Assembly (NCBI GenBank): GCA_963805445.1
Contig: CAWDUI010000009.1
Coordinates: 62,001 to 126,000, forward strand
Direction: 5' to 3'
From: JAENVT01 sp963805445
GTDB lineage: Bacteria > Actinomycetota > Acidimicrobiia > Acidimicrobiales > Ilumatobacteraceae
Length of the DNA: 64,000 nt
The notes under the pieces were generated by a model. That model was given only the letters and a program-made list of their open reading frames with translations. It did not search any database and was not told the DNA's origin. The first letter of the stretch is position 1; each line of letters opens with the position of its first letter. This document shows, one piece after another, positions 35,275-44,094 of this stretch. A program made the position numbers and the translations under genes.

Positions 35275-36681
35275 GTGGCCGTCATCGAAACCAAGTCCGT
35301 AACGATCGATTCGTTGATCGACACCGAGGAGCGACGCTTTCTGGCCCGTGTGCCGCAATCGCTCGCCCGGAGCGAAGAGGCGTCGGAGGTGTTGGCCGGC
35401 GGCGCGACGTCGAACTGGATGATCTCCCGCCCGGCGGCGGTGTGGGTCAGCCACGGCCGTGGGTCGCGGGTGTGGGACGTCGATGGCACCGAGTACGTCG
35501 ACCTGCACGGTGGCTATGGCGTGATGGTGGCCGGCCACGCCAATCCGGCAATCGTCGAAGCAGTGCAGCGGCGCGTCACGCAAGGGACCCACTTCGCCCA
35601 GCCCACCGATGATTCGATCGTGGTCGCCCGCGAACTGGCCAAGCGGTTCGGGTTGCCCTTGTGGCGGTTCAACAACTCGGGTACGGAGTCCACGATGGAC
35701 GCTGTCCATCTGATCCGCGCCATCAGCGGTCGCAACGCGATCATCAAGATCGAGGGCACCTATCACGGTCATCACGACGCCGTCATGGTGTCGCAGTGGC
35801 GCAACCTCGACATGCTCGGCCCGGCCGACCACCCGCACCGCGTCGCCGCCGCCGGCATCCCGCAGGCGATGGCAGATCTCGTGCACCTCGTGCCGTTCAA
35901 CGATCTGGCCGCGCTCGAGCGAGTGCTGCACGACAACCAAGGGTCGATCGCCGGGATGATCATGGAGCCGATGATGATGAACGCAGGCATCATCCCTCCC
36001 GACCCGGGGTATCTCGAGGGTGTTCGACAGCTCACCCGCCGGTACGGCGTGCTTCTGGCTTTCGACGAGGTCAAGACCGGGCTCAGCGTGCACCCAGGTG
36101 GCTCGACCGGGTTGTTCGGCGTCACCCCCGACATCGTGTGCCTTGCCAAGGCACTTGCCGGTGGTCTGCCGTGCGGGGCGATCGGTGGCACGCACGAGGT
36201 GATGGCCGCCATCAGCGATGGCCGCTACGACCAGGTCGGCACGTTCAACGGCAACCCGCTGATGATGGCCGCAGCACGGGCGATGTTGACCGAAGTGCTC
36301 ACCGACGACGCCTACCGTGAGGCCGGTCTGCGTTCGCAGACGATGTTCGATCGGGCGAAGAGGTCGCTGCAGCAACACGGCGTCGCCGGGTATGGCTACG
36401 CCTTCGGATTCAAGGGCTCGCTGGTGTTCGGCGATTCGCCGGCACGCAACTGTCGCGACTTCCTGGCAATGGACACCGGTCTCAGCCATCTCCACTTCCT
36501 CGTGCAACACAACGGTGGTGTCTTCATGGCGCCGTGGGGCAAGAGCGAGCAGTGGACGATCTCGCCGATGCACACCAGCGACGACGTCGACCGGTTCTGT
36601 GACAACGTCGAGCGGTTCGCCGCCTTGGTCGCCTCATCCGATGGTCACTCTCACGAGTACGCCACCGGCGGGTTCTACTGA
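35275..36681 (+). CDS. Class III aminotransferase (GSA-like), first gene of Rieske/transport operon
   Basis: The 468-residue protein starts at GTG 35275 (VAVIETKSVTIDSLID), chosen for the GGGAGAGG at 35262-35269. The family core is EVLAGGATSNWMISRPAAVW, LWRFNNSGTESTMDAVHLIR near 130, KIEGTYHGHHDAV, LLAFDEVKTGLSVHPGGSTG near 265 and the PLP lysine in DIVCLAKALAGGLPCGAIGG near 285. It is followed 13 bp later by a Rieske oxygenase and then by a polyamine-type transporter on the same strand. It probably transaminates the imported compound or its oxidation product. The substrate is unknown. Confidence 0.9.
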   Translation: MAVIETKSVTIDSLIDTEERRFLARVPQSLARSEEASEVLAGGATSNWMISRPAAVWVSHGRGSRVWDVDGTEYVDLHGGYGVMVAGHANPAIVEAVQRRVTQGTHFAQPTDDSIVVARELAKRFGLPLWRFNNSGTESTMDAVHLIRAISGRNAIIKIEGTYHGHHDAVMVSQWRNLDMLGPADHPHRVAAAGIPQAMADLVHLVPFNDLAALERVLHDNQGSIAGMIMEPMMMNAGIIPPDPGYLEGVRQLTRRYGVLLAFDEVKTGLSVHPGGSTGLFGVTPDIVCLAKALAGGLPCGAIGGTHEVMAAISDGRYDQVGTFNGNPLMMAAARAMLTEVLTDDAYREAGLRSQTMFDRAKRSLQQHGVAGYGYAFGFKGSLVFGDSPARNCRDFLAMDTGLSHLHFLVQHNGGVFMAPWGKSEQWTISPMHTSDDVDRFCDNVERFAALVASSDGHSHEYATGGFY

Positions 36682-36694
36682 TCGGCGCCCGGAG

Positions 36695-37783
36695 ATGACA
36701 CAGAGCCAACTCATTCCGACGCTCTCCGGTCGCGAATACTGCAGCAGCGAGGTGTACGACCGCGAGCGTTCACAGATCTTCCACCGGTCGTGGTTCTACG
36801 TGTGCCGCGACGAACGCCTGGCACCAGGCGACCGTTTCGTCGCCGATGTCGCCGGTGAGAGCGTGCTGGTCGTCAAGGACCGCGATGGTCGCCTCCACGC
36901 CCACGCCAACGTGTGTCGCCATCGTGGTGCGCGGCTGTGTGAAGAGAGTGGGCCGGGCTCGAAGGCCGGCATCACCTGCCCGTACCACGCATGGACGTAT
37001 TCATTGGATGGCCGACTGATCGGCACACCGCACCTCGCCGCCGACGAGGTCGATCGGGATTCGTTGTCGCTGTGGAGCGTCGCCTGCGACGTGTGGCATG
37101 GCTTCGTGTTCGTCAACCTGTCGCCCGACCCGACGCCGTTGATCGAGTCGTTCGACTCGGGGCTCGACTCGGTGAAGCTGTTCGAGCACCTGCGCCTCGG
37201 AGAGTTGCGCACTGCCGTCACGACGTCGTCCGATGTCCGCGCCAACTGGAAGATCCTTGTCGAGAACTACCAGGAGTGCCTGCATTGCTCGTGGGTGCAC
37301 CCGGAGCTGGTCGACATCGTCCCGATCTACAAGACCGGCTCGGTCGTGGATCCGGAGCGTCCCGATGGCGGGGTCACCATCCGCGGGAACAGCTTCAGCC
37401 TGACCGGGCACTCGAGCCTTCCCGTGCTGCCGAACATGCCCGCCGATGAGGCGGAGTCCTACTACGGCGCGACGATCTTCCCGAACATGTTCATCGACGT
37501 CACTGGCACGTGTGTGATCGTGTCGTCGATGTGGCCGAAAGGCCCCGACGAGACCACCGTGGTGATGGAGTACCTGTTCGCCGCCGACACGATCGCGATG
37601 GCCGACTTCGACCCGGCGGAGATCGTGGAGTTCAGCGAGTTGGTCGGCAGGCAGGACTACGACGTGTCGGAGCGCGTGCAGCGCGGCGTGTCGTCGCGCT
37701 ACTTCGACCAAGGAGTGCTGGCGCCGCAGGACCATCTGATCGTCGATTTTCTGGCCACCTACCGCTCGCACATGACCGACTAA
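36695..37783 (+). CDS. Rieske non-heme iron oxygenase, alpha subunit (choline/carnitine monooxygenase-like)
   Basis: The 362-residue oxygenase has a Rieske centre CRHRG (C74, H76) and CPYH (C95, H98). The mononuclear iron site ENYQECLHCSWVHPEL is near residue 195, with a later aspartate. The overall layout, starting LSGREYCSSEVYDRERSQIF, resembles glycine betaine or carnitine monooxygenase oxygenase components (GbcA/CntA). No ferredoxin reductase partner is next to it, so electrons must come from a distant gene. The ATG at 36695 follows GGAG closely. Its place between an aminotransferase and a PotD-like binding protein suggests oxidation of an amine or betaine; this is inference. Confidence 0.9.
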   Translation: MTQSQLIPTLSGREYCSSEVYDRERSQIFHRSWFYVCRDERLAPGDRFVADVAGESVLVVKDRDGRLHAHANVCRHRGARLCEESGPGSKAGITCPYHAWTYSLDGRLIGTPHLAADEVDRDSLSLWSVACDVWHGFVFVNLSPDPTPLIESFDSGLDSVKLFEHLRLGELRTAVTTSSDVRANWKILVENYQECLHCSWVHPELVDIVPIYKTGSVVDPERPDGGVTIRGNSFSLTGHSSLPVLPNMPADEAESYYGATIFPNMFIDVTGTCVIVSSMWPKGPDETTVVMEYLFAADTIAMADFDPAEIVEFSELVGRQDYDVSERVQRGVSSRYFDQGVLAPQDHLIVDFLATYRSHMTD

Positions 37784-37802
37784 CGTAAAAATCTTTCAGA
37801 CT

Positions 37803-37817
37803 GGGGGAGGACCATTG
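37803..37817 (+). promoter_or_regulatory. Strong ribosome-binding site fixing a TTG start
   Basis: GGGGGAGG-type sequence at 37803-37810 sits 4 bp before TTG 37815. No ATG or GTG in frame would keep the twin-arginine signal, so TTG is the likely start of the binding protein. Confidence 0.7.
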
Positions 37818-38969
37818 GACAGCGGATTTACTCGACGACAGGTAATCGGGGGTTCGGCACGGCTCGGGCTCGCACTGGCATGCGGAGTGCCGTTATTGGG
37901 GGCTTGCGGCAGCGATTCGACCAGCAAGAAGAAGACGACGACGATCAAGGACGGCCTGAAACCGGAAGCGGGGCCGTTGCGCATCTTCAACTACGACTCG
38001 TACGTCAACCCCGACCTGGTGACGGCCTTCGAGGACAAGTACGGGGTCAAGGTCGACATCACGACGTTCACCACCGACGACGAGGCCGTCACCAAGATCG
38101 CCTCCGGAGCAGTCGATGTCGATCTCGATCTCAGCGCCTCGCCCACGACGCTGTTCAAGTTCATCGACACTGGGCTGATACAGCCGCTCAACAAGACCTA
38201 CCTCACCAACATCGGCAACGTCGCCGCCTCGCTACGTGATCCGTACTACGACAAGGGCAGTACGTACACGGTTCCATACACCGTCTTCAGCACCGGCATC
38301 GGCTTCCGCGCCGACCGCGTCGACGCCGGCACCGTCTCGTGGGACACGCTGTGGGATCCGCAGTACAAAGGCGTGACCTCGTTGCTCGACGATGTGCGCG
38401 AGGGTCTGTCCGCGGCAATGCTGCGCAAGAACCTCACCGACGTCAACACCAGCGATCCAGCTGTGATCAAGCAGGCCGGCGACGATCTCAGTGAACTCAC
38501 CAACCTGATGAACATCAAGGTCGAGATCGAGGGGTACCACACCGTTCCGGAGGGCTCGACCACGGTCGCCCACACCTGGAGCGGCGACATGTTGAACGCC
38601 CAGTACTACCTGCCGGACGGCACCGGCACCGAGGTGCTGGCCTACTGGCAGCCCGAGACCGCAGTCGTCGCCAACGACACGATGTGCGTGCTGAGCAAGG
38701 CCAAGAACCCGGTGCTCGCCCACCTGTTCATCGACCACCTCCTCGACAAGGACAACGCCCAGACCAACTTCGGGTACGTCGGGTACCAGCCCGCCATCGA
38801 GGGCATCGGCGCCCAAGAACTGATCGACGCCGGCCTCGTTCCGGAGAACCTGCGCAGTTGCGTGCTGACGAACGAGCAGATCAGCAAGGGGCTGAGGTAC
38901 CTGCCGCTGAGTATCGAGGTCGAGACGCTGTGGAACGACGCCTGGTCGAAGTTCCGCGCCGGGGCCTGA
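37815..38969 (+). CDS. Polyamine-type ABC transporter substrate-binding lipoprotein (PotD-like)
   Basis: The 384-residue protein starts at TTG. A twin-arginine motif (TRRQVIGG, residues 6-13) precedes a hydrophobic stretch and a lipobox LGAC with Cys31, so it is probably a Tat-exported lipoprotein. The mature part fits the PotD/PotF family: GPLRIFNYDSYVNPDLVTAF, VPYTVFSTGIGFRADRV, and PVLAHLFIDHLLDKDNAQTN near the C-terminus. It would bind the operon's substrate outside the cell and deliver it to the PotB/PotC channel. The ligand could be a polyamine, betaine or amino compound. Confidence 0.9.
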   Translation: MDSGFTRRQVIGGSARLGLALACGVPLLGACGSDSTSKKKTTTIKDGLKPEAGPLRIFNYDSYVNPDLVTAFEDKYGVKVDITTFTTDDEAVTKIASGAVDVDLDLSASPTTLFKFIDTGLIQPLNKTYLTNIGNVAASLRDPYYDKGSTYTVPYTVFSTGIGFRADRVDAGTVSWDTLWDPQYKGVTSLLDDVREGLSAAMLRKNLTDVNTSDPAVIKQAGDDLSELTNLMNIKVEIEGYHTVPEGSTTVAHTWSGDMLNAQYYLPDGTGTEVLAYWQPETAVVANDTMCVLSKAKNPVLAHLFIDHLLDKDNAQTNFGYVGYQPAIEGIGAQELIDAGLVPENLRSCVLTNEQISKGLRYLPLSIEVETLWNDAWSKFRAGA

Positions 38970-38972
38970 CAA

Positions 38973-39890
38973 ATGGCGAACGCCGCCGGCGCCGCGCCGG
39001 GAGGGCATCGCAACGGGTTCTGGGGGATGCTCAGCCTGCCGGGCGTGGCATGGCTGCTGGCCCTGTTCATCGTTCCGTTCTATGCGATCGCCGCGGTTGC
39101 CTTCGGGCGAGTCGATCCCATCCTGCGTACACCCGACCCGGTGTGGAGCCCGTTGTCATGGGACTTCTCGGCGATGAACAAGGTCATCGACCGCGTGTTC
39201 AGCGGCGACCTCCGTGGCGTCGTGGTCCGCACGTTGTCGTACGTCGGAGTCTCGCTGGCCCTGTGCTGCCTGATCGGCTATCCGGTGGCCTACTACGTCG
39301 CTCGACATGCCGGCCGATACCGCGGTGTGTTGCTGGCCGCGTTGGTGATGCCGTTCTGGATCAGCTACCTGATGCGCATGCTCGCCTGGGTCAACCTCCT
39401 TCAGGTCGACGGGTACCTCAACAGCCTCCTCGGCTGGCTGCACCTCGGTGGCTCGCGTAACTGGCTCGACGGCGACTGGTCGACCGTCGTCATCGGGTTG
39501 GTCTACGGCTACATCCCGTTCTTCATCCTGCCGCTGTACGCCGCGCTCGAGCGTCTCGACAAGCGACTGATCGAAGCCGGTCGCGATCTCGGCGCGTCGC
39601 CGGCGCGGGTGTTCCGGCGGATCACGCTGCCGCTGTCGATCCCTGGGTTGATGGCAGCGTCCGTCATCACGGTCCTGCCGATGTTCGGCGACTACTACAC
39701 CAACACGTTCCTCTCCAGCGGCTCTCCACGTACCGAGATGGTCGGCAATCAGATCGAGCGAGACCTGCGCGGCAGCAGCCAGTCGCAAACCGGGGCATCG
39801 TTGGTGCTGCTGCTCTCGGCGATGCTGCTGGTCCTGATGACGTACTACCTCGTCGTCACGGTGCGCGCCCAGCGATCGGTGGCGACATGA
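38973..39890 (+). CDS. ABC transporter permease (PotB-like)
   Basis: The 305-residue inner-membrane protein of the spermidine/putrescine permease family has six predicted helices, starting with MLSLPGVAWLLALFIVPFY. The EAA loop that contacts the ATPase is LIEAGRDLGASPARVFRRIT near residue 207. It lies 3 bp after the binding-protein stop and overlaps potC by ATGA. It pairs with PotC to form the channel. Confidence 0.93.
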   Translation: MANAAGAAPGGHRNGFWGMLSLPGVAWLLALFIVPFYAIAAVAFGRVDPILRTPDPVWSPLSWDFSAMNKVIDRVFSGDLRGVVVRTLSYVGVSLALCCLIGYPVAYYVARHAGRYRGVLLAALVMPFWISYLMRMLAWVNLLQVDGYLNSLLGWLHLGGSRNWLDGDWSTVVIGLVYGYIPFFILPLYAALERLDKRLIEAGRDLGASPARVFRRITLPLSIPGLMAASVITVLPMFGDYYTNTFLSSGSPRTEMVGNQIERDLRGSSQSQTGASLVLLLSAMLLVLMTYYLVVTVRAQRSVAT

Positions 39891-40753
39891 GGCGCCACCG
39901 CCCCGGTCGTCATCCATTGGGATTGGCGACGCTCACCTGGCTGTACATCCTGTGGTCGTTGGTGCCGGTGCTGGTGGCCATCCGGATCTCGTTCAACTCG
40001 GGCAAGAGCCGTTCGGCGTTCCAGTCACCGTCGTGGCGGTGGTACTTCAACGACCCGCTCCAGTCGGTGTGGCATGACGACGCACTGAGGCAGCCGCTGC
40101 GCAACTCGTTGAAGCTGGCTGGTCTCAGCATGCTGTTCACCACCCCGATCGGCGTGGCGATGGCCATCGGTCTGCAACGCTGGCGCGGCCGGTTGTCGAA
40201 GGTGTCGAATTCACTGACACTGGTGCCGTTCGTGACGCCGGAGATCGTCATGGGCGTCGCCCTGTTCCTCGTCTTCACGCAGGTCTACACCGGTGTGCCG
40301 CGAGGTTTCACGACACAGCTGCTCGGCCACATCACGTTCAGCATCTCCTACGTCGTGGTGATCGTGCGCGGTCGGTTGGCGGCCATCGGGCCGCAGTACG
40401 AAGAAGCTGCCCGCGACCTCGGCGCCAATCGACTGCAGGCCATGCGCCTCGTTCTGCTCCCGCTGCTCGGCCCGGCGATCTTCGCCAGTCTGATGGTGGT
40501 CTTCGCCGGTTCGATCGACGACTTCGTGATCTCGTCGTTCCTGTCGACAGGGGCGTCGAGCGAGACCGTTCCGATGAAGATCTATGCCGGCGGCAGGGCC
40601 ACTGCTACCCCTGCGCTCAACGCGCTGGCGACGATCATGTTGGTGTTCACGCTCGCGGCCGTCACCCTGGCGGCGCTGGTGATGCGGCGGATGCGCCTCC
40701 ACCAAGGGGGCGACGACGAGGCCCAGCTCGGCACCCTCGCCGCGGTTGGCTGA
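39887..40753 (+). CDS. ABC transporter permease (PotC-like)
   Basis: The 288-residue permease is the second half of the channel. Helices include LATLTWLYILWSLVPVLVAI and LTLVPFVTPEIVMGVALFLV. The EAA loop is YEEAARDLGANRLQAMRLVL near residue 170, and FAGSIDDFVISSFLSTG is typical of PotC. Translation is coupled to PotB through ATGA. It ends 23 bp before the convergent ATPase gene. Confidence 0.93.
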   Translation: MRRHRPGRHPLGLATLTWLYILWSLVPVLVAIRISFNSGKSRSAFQSPSWRWYFNDPLQSVWHDDALRQPLRNSLKLAGLSMLFTTPIGVAMAIGLQRWRGRLSKVSNSLTLVPFVTPEIVMGVALFLVFTQVYTGVPRGFTTQLLGHITFSISYVVVIVRGRLAAIGPQYEEAARDLGANRLQAMRLVLLPLLGPAIFASLMVVFAGSIDDFVISSFLSTGASSETVPMKIYAGGRATATPALNALATIMLVFTLAAVTLAALVMRRMRLHQGGDDEAQLGTLAAVG

Positions 40754-40776
40754 CGGCTCTGGCCGGCCTCACGGGT

Positions 40777-41862
40777 TCAGCTGGCGAGCACCCTGATCGC
40801 TGCGGGCGGTAGGTACGCATCGACGGTCTCACCCTCGGCACCGCACAACGGCGATCCATCGTTGGCCACCAGCGCTTGCAACTTGTGCTCACCCAGACGC
40901 AGCAGTACCTGGGTGACCGCACCGACGTAGATTCGTTGCTCGACGACGGCGGGTACCGCTTCGACGTGGCCGCTGCCGAGTGGTGACAGCAGCACGCGCT
41001 CTGGGCGGATCACCACCGTGCACTCACCGGCGATACCCGCGGTGTCGGCGCTGTGCTCGGACCCGTTGACCATGACGCGTCCCGGTCCGCTCACCTTCGC
41101 GGGCAGGAGGTTGGCGACGCCGAGGAAGTCGGCGACATAGGCGCTGGCCGGCTCCTCGTAGGTGTCCTTCGGCGTGCCGATCTGCTCGATCTCGCCGTCG
41201 TTCATCACCGCCATGCGGTCGCTCATCGTCAACGCTTCTTCTTGATCGTGGGTGACGTACACGAAGGTGATGCCGACGTCTTGATGGAGGGCGCGCAGCT
41301 CGACCTGGAGTGTCTTGCGCAGCTTGGCATCGAGGGCGCCGAGCGGCTCGTCGAGCAGCAGGACCTGGGGACGCAGCACCAGCGCCCTCGCCAGCGCAAC
41401 GCGCTGTTGCTGGCCGCCCGAGAGCTGATGTGCCTTTCGCTTCCCGTAGTTGCCGAGCCGCACCAGCTCCAACGCCTCCCCGACTCGTTGCGTGGCCTCG
41501 GCTTTCGAGCACTTCTGGAATCGCAGCCCGAACCCGACGTTGTCGGCGACGCTGAGGTGGGGGAACAGCGCGTAGCTCTGGAAGACGGTGTTGACCGGGC
41601 GGTTCTCCGGCGCAACGGAGACCATGTCGACGCCATCGATCCGCACCTCGCCCTCGTCGGCCGACTCGAACCCACCGATCAGCCGCAACGTCGTTGTCTT
41701 GCCGCAACCACTGGGGCCGAGCAGCGAGAAGAACTCGCCACTGTGGATCCCCAGGTTGATCCCCTTCAACACGGGCGGTAGCGCCCTGTCGTACGACTTG
41801 GTCAGGTTGACGAGCTCGATTTCTCCACCTGTGCCACCGCCGGTCTGCTGGTTCGAGCGCAT
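40777..41862 (-). CDS. ABC transporter ATP-binding protein (PotA-like)
   Basis: This 361-residue ATPase is encoded convergently to its likely permeases. Walker A GPSGCGKTT is near residue 53, Q-loop VFQSYALFPHLSV near 95, signature LSGGQQQRVALARAL near 148, Walker B VLLLDEPLGALD and the switch VYVTHDQEEALTMSD. The C-terminal TOBE domain follows (VVIRPERVLLSPLG). The opposite orientation to potB/potC means separate control. A dispersed repeat lies 50-148 bp upstream of its start. Confidence 0.94.
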   Translation of the reverse strand: MRSNQQTGGGTGGEIELVNLTKSYDRALPPVLKGINLGIHSGEFFSLLGPSGCGKTTTLRLIGGFESADEGEVRIDGVDMVSVAPENRPVNTVFQSYALFPHLSVADNVGFGLRFQKCSKAEATQRVGEALELVRLGNYGKRKAHQLSGGQQQRVALARALVLRPQVLLLDEPLGALDAKLRKTLQVELRALHQDVGITFVYVTHDQEEALTMSDRMAVMNDGEIEQIGTPKDTYEEPASAYVADFLGVANLLPAKVSGPGRVMVNGSEHSADTAGIAGECTVVIRPERVLLSPLGSGHVEAVPAVVEQRIYVGAVTQVLLRLGEHKLQALVANDGSPLCGAEGETVDAYLPPAAIRVLAS

Positions 41863-41911
41863 CGCTCTTTTCTAGCGCGTTTGCCGAGCCGGAAAGCGAG
41901 CGAGCCAACCT

Positions 41912-42010
41912 GGTTGGGCGCGAATTCGGTACTCCCACTACCGAAATCGAACCCGTTGAGCCTGGTTGGGCGAGGTGTGAGTAGCCGCAGTACCGAAAGC
42001 GCGCCCGACC
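41912..42010 (-). repeat. Dispersed ~100-bp quasi-palindromic repeat, copy 2
   Basis: In reverse complement this block matches 1002-1100. Its ends are near-perfect inverted repeats: TTGGGCGCGAATTCGGTACT and AGTACCGAAAGCGCGCCCGA, 17 of 20 pairing. It lies in the 237-bp gap between the permease stop (42100) and the potA start (41862). An inner CTAC/GTAG pairing could extend the stem. Confidence 0.8.
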
Positions 42011-42099
42011 GGACTGAGAGGCGCACCCTGATCGGTGCGTATGCGTGCGCCCGAACCTCAACGCGCGCGGCGCAGGGCGAACGTTGCCGGAGCGCGTCG

Positions 42100-43026
42100 C
42101 TAGCACTCCTGCACGGGTTGGACAGGGCCCGGCGCGGTGTCGAGCACCGCTTTGCCGACGACTGCGGCGAAGATGATCGCCCCGCCGACGACCGTCGCCG
42201 CGTTCGGAGCTTCACCGAGCACCAGGAACGCCCACAGCGGCACGAACACCATTTCCGTCTGGGCGAACACGGTCATGGGAACGGCCGGCACACGTTTCGA
42301 GCCGCGGTTGAACAGGATCGTGCCGAGCACGATGAAGACCGCACCGTGCAGCAATGCCAGCCCCATGTCTTTCGCCGGGGGAACCAATGTCTTGCCGTGC
42401 GCCAGGGTGATGATCGAGCACAGCACGATCATCATCGCGGCGTATCCGGGCAGCACCGGCGACCAGTCGGTTTCGGGGTTGCTGCGCAACGCAATGGTGT
42501 AGACGGCGAACCCGACCGAGGCCATGAGCGCAGCGATGTTGCCGATCATGTTGCCGGCGTGGAGATCGCCGAACACGGTGATGACCAGTCCGAACAGTGC
42601 GACCACGATGGCCCACGTCGTGACGCGAGACAGACGCTCGCCCAGGATGAATCGGGCCAGGACGACGGCCGCCAGCGGGGTGATCGACCCGAGGAACGAG
42701 GCGTTGGCCGCCGTGGTCGTCTTCACCGCGTAGACGAAGGCCAGCGAGGCGAGCAGCAGACCGAAGTTGGCCGTCATCATCCATCGACCCGAGGTGTACG
42801 CCTTGCGCAACAGCATCGGCTGGCGACGGAGCGCCGTCATGCCCTCCATCACCACCAGGACACCGACCGATCGCCAGATCAAGTACTGGAACGCATCGGC
42901 GTGCGTGGCCTTGCGAGCGGCGACGGCACCGAAGCTCCACACCACTCCGGCGCCGAGCGCCATCAGCGACGCGGCAATCGGGATGCCCGTCGTGCGGCGT
43001 GAGGTTGTTGTCGCTGTGGCTGTCAT
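42100..43026 (-). CDS. EamA/DMT superfamily transporter
   Basis: The 308-residue membrane protein has ten predicted helices in two EamA repeats. The first begins IAASLMALGAGVVWSFGAVA and contains KTTTAANASFLGSITPLAAV; the second begins IGNIAALMASVGFAVYTIAL and contains VFAQTEMVFVPLWAFLVLGE. Such transporters move metabolites or drugs, usually outward. The substrate is unknown. The gene is monocistronic, with the XRE regulator downstream on the same strand side across a 142-bp gap. Confidence 0.9.
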   Translation of the reverse strand: MTATATTTSRRTTGIPIAASLMALGAGVVWSFGAVAARKATHADAFQYLIWRSVGVLVVMEGMTALRRQPMLLRKAYTSGRWMMTANFGLLLASLAFVYAVKTTTAANASFLGSITPLAAVVLARFILGERLSRVTTWAIVVALFGLVITVFGDLHAGNMIGNIAALMASVGFAVYTIALRSNPETDWSPVLPGYAAMMIVLCSIITLAHGKTLVPPAKDMGLALLHGAVFIVLGTILFNRGSKRVPAVPMTVFAQTEMVFVPLWAFLVLGEAPNAATVVGGAIIFAAVVGKAVLDTAPGPVQPVQEC

Positions 43027-43168
43027 CGCCTGGCTCGTTCACGGGTCCGCGAGACGTGTTCACGCGCCGGCGGTATGTGGCGATCGTACCGCTGCGTGTG
43101 AATCGGGTCCCGGCGATACCGGCGGTTGTTCGATCGAGAAGTGTGGGCGAATCGATCGGCCGGTGCGA

Positions 43169-43975
43169 TCAGCCGTCCCGGGTCAGCGCCATGGTGTGCA
43201 GCATCTCGTCGCTTGCTTCGTCGGCCGGGAAGAACAACTCGATCGCCAACTCGTCGATCGTGACGTCGAGGGGCGTGCCGAACGTCGTCAACGTGGTGAA
43301 CAACGACAGCTCCCCGAGCGGTGTGGCGAGCCGGAACGGCACGAGGATCGGTGGCTCGTCTCGCTGCCCGGTCTCGGTCAACGGGGCGATCTGGGCAACG
43401 TTCGGGTAGGCCGACACTTCGTCGAGCAACGCCGTCAATGCTGGATCACCGGTCAGCGTGATGGATCGTCGCAGTTGTCCCAGCAGGTACGTGGCCCAGT
43501 CGGTGAAGTTGGTCGTGCGGCGGGCGAGCCCATCGGGGTGCAGGCACAATCGATAGACGTTGAGCGGTGGGCCGAGCACCGCGACGGGCACACCGCTCGC
43601 CAGCATCATCCCGGCGCGGTTGACCATCGCCACGTTCCACTGCCGATCGATCACGGCGCCCGGGTACGGGTCGTGGGCGTCGAGCATTCGTTGGATCGAG
43701 GCGCGGACGTGGGCCATCGCCGGGTCCTCGAGCGGCATCTGCGAGAACCGCGGTGCGTAGCCGGCCGCGAGCAGCAGGCCATTGCGTTCACGCAGCGGCA
43801 CGTCGAGATGATGGGCGATGGCCAGGACCAGCTCCGGGCTCGGTCTGGAGCGGCCGGTCTCGACGAAGCTGAGGTGCCGCGTCGACACGCCGACATCGAG
43901 CGCCAGGTCCATCTGGCTGCGTCGCCGCCGGGTCCGCCAGTCACGAAGGAGCTCTCCTACCGGTGGTCGGGCCAT
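43169..43975 (-). CDS. XRE family regulator with MmyB-like ligand-binding domain
   Basis: The 268-residue protein starts at ATG 43975 (MARPPVGELLRDWRTRR). The N-terminal helix-turn-helix is SQMDLALDVGVSTRHLSFVE then TGRSRPSPELVLAIAHHLDV. The C-terminal MLTR/MmyB-like domain is recognisable from DPYPGAVIDRQWNVAMVNRA near residue 100. In the family this domain binds fatty acids or other small molecules. It is divergent from a SnoaL-like gene, the likely target. An ACCTGTGAGGT palindrome at 44013-44023 lies between them. Confidence 0.9.
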   Translation of the reverse strand: MARPPVGELLRDWRTRRRRSQMDLALDVGVSTRHLSFVETGRSRPSPELVLAIAHHLDVPLRERNGLLLAAGYAPRFSQMPLEDPAMAHVRASIQRMLDAHDPYPGAVIDRQWNVAMVNRAGMMLASGVPVAVLGPPLNVYRLCLHPDGLARRTTNFTDWATYLLGQLRRSITLTGDPALTALLDEVSAYPNVAQIAPLTETGQRDEPPILVPFRLATPLGELSLFTTLTTFGTPLDVTIDELAIELFFPADEASDEMLHTMALTRDG

Positions 43976-44094
43976 CGCCTCACTGTAGGGACGCCGGCGC
44001 GCACGCACCATGACCTGTGAGGTAATGAGATTGCCATGAAGATGACCCGAGGAGTAATCGCCACGAGGCCGTCCTGCGGCGCACGGTGGTGCCC

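Noticed and set aside
33842..36681. HemL (glutamate-1-semialdehyde aminomutase) for the two aminotransferases
   Set aside because: Similarity is to the broad GSA-like group; the operon context (Rieske, importer) and paralogues argue against a tetrapyrrole role.
37784..37814. Riboswitch before the PotD-like gene
   Set aside because: The gap is only 31 bp, AT-rich, with room for a ribosome-binding site but no structured aptamer.
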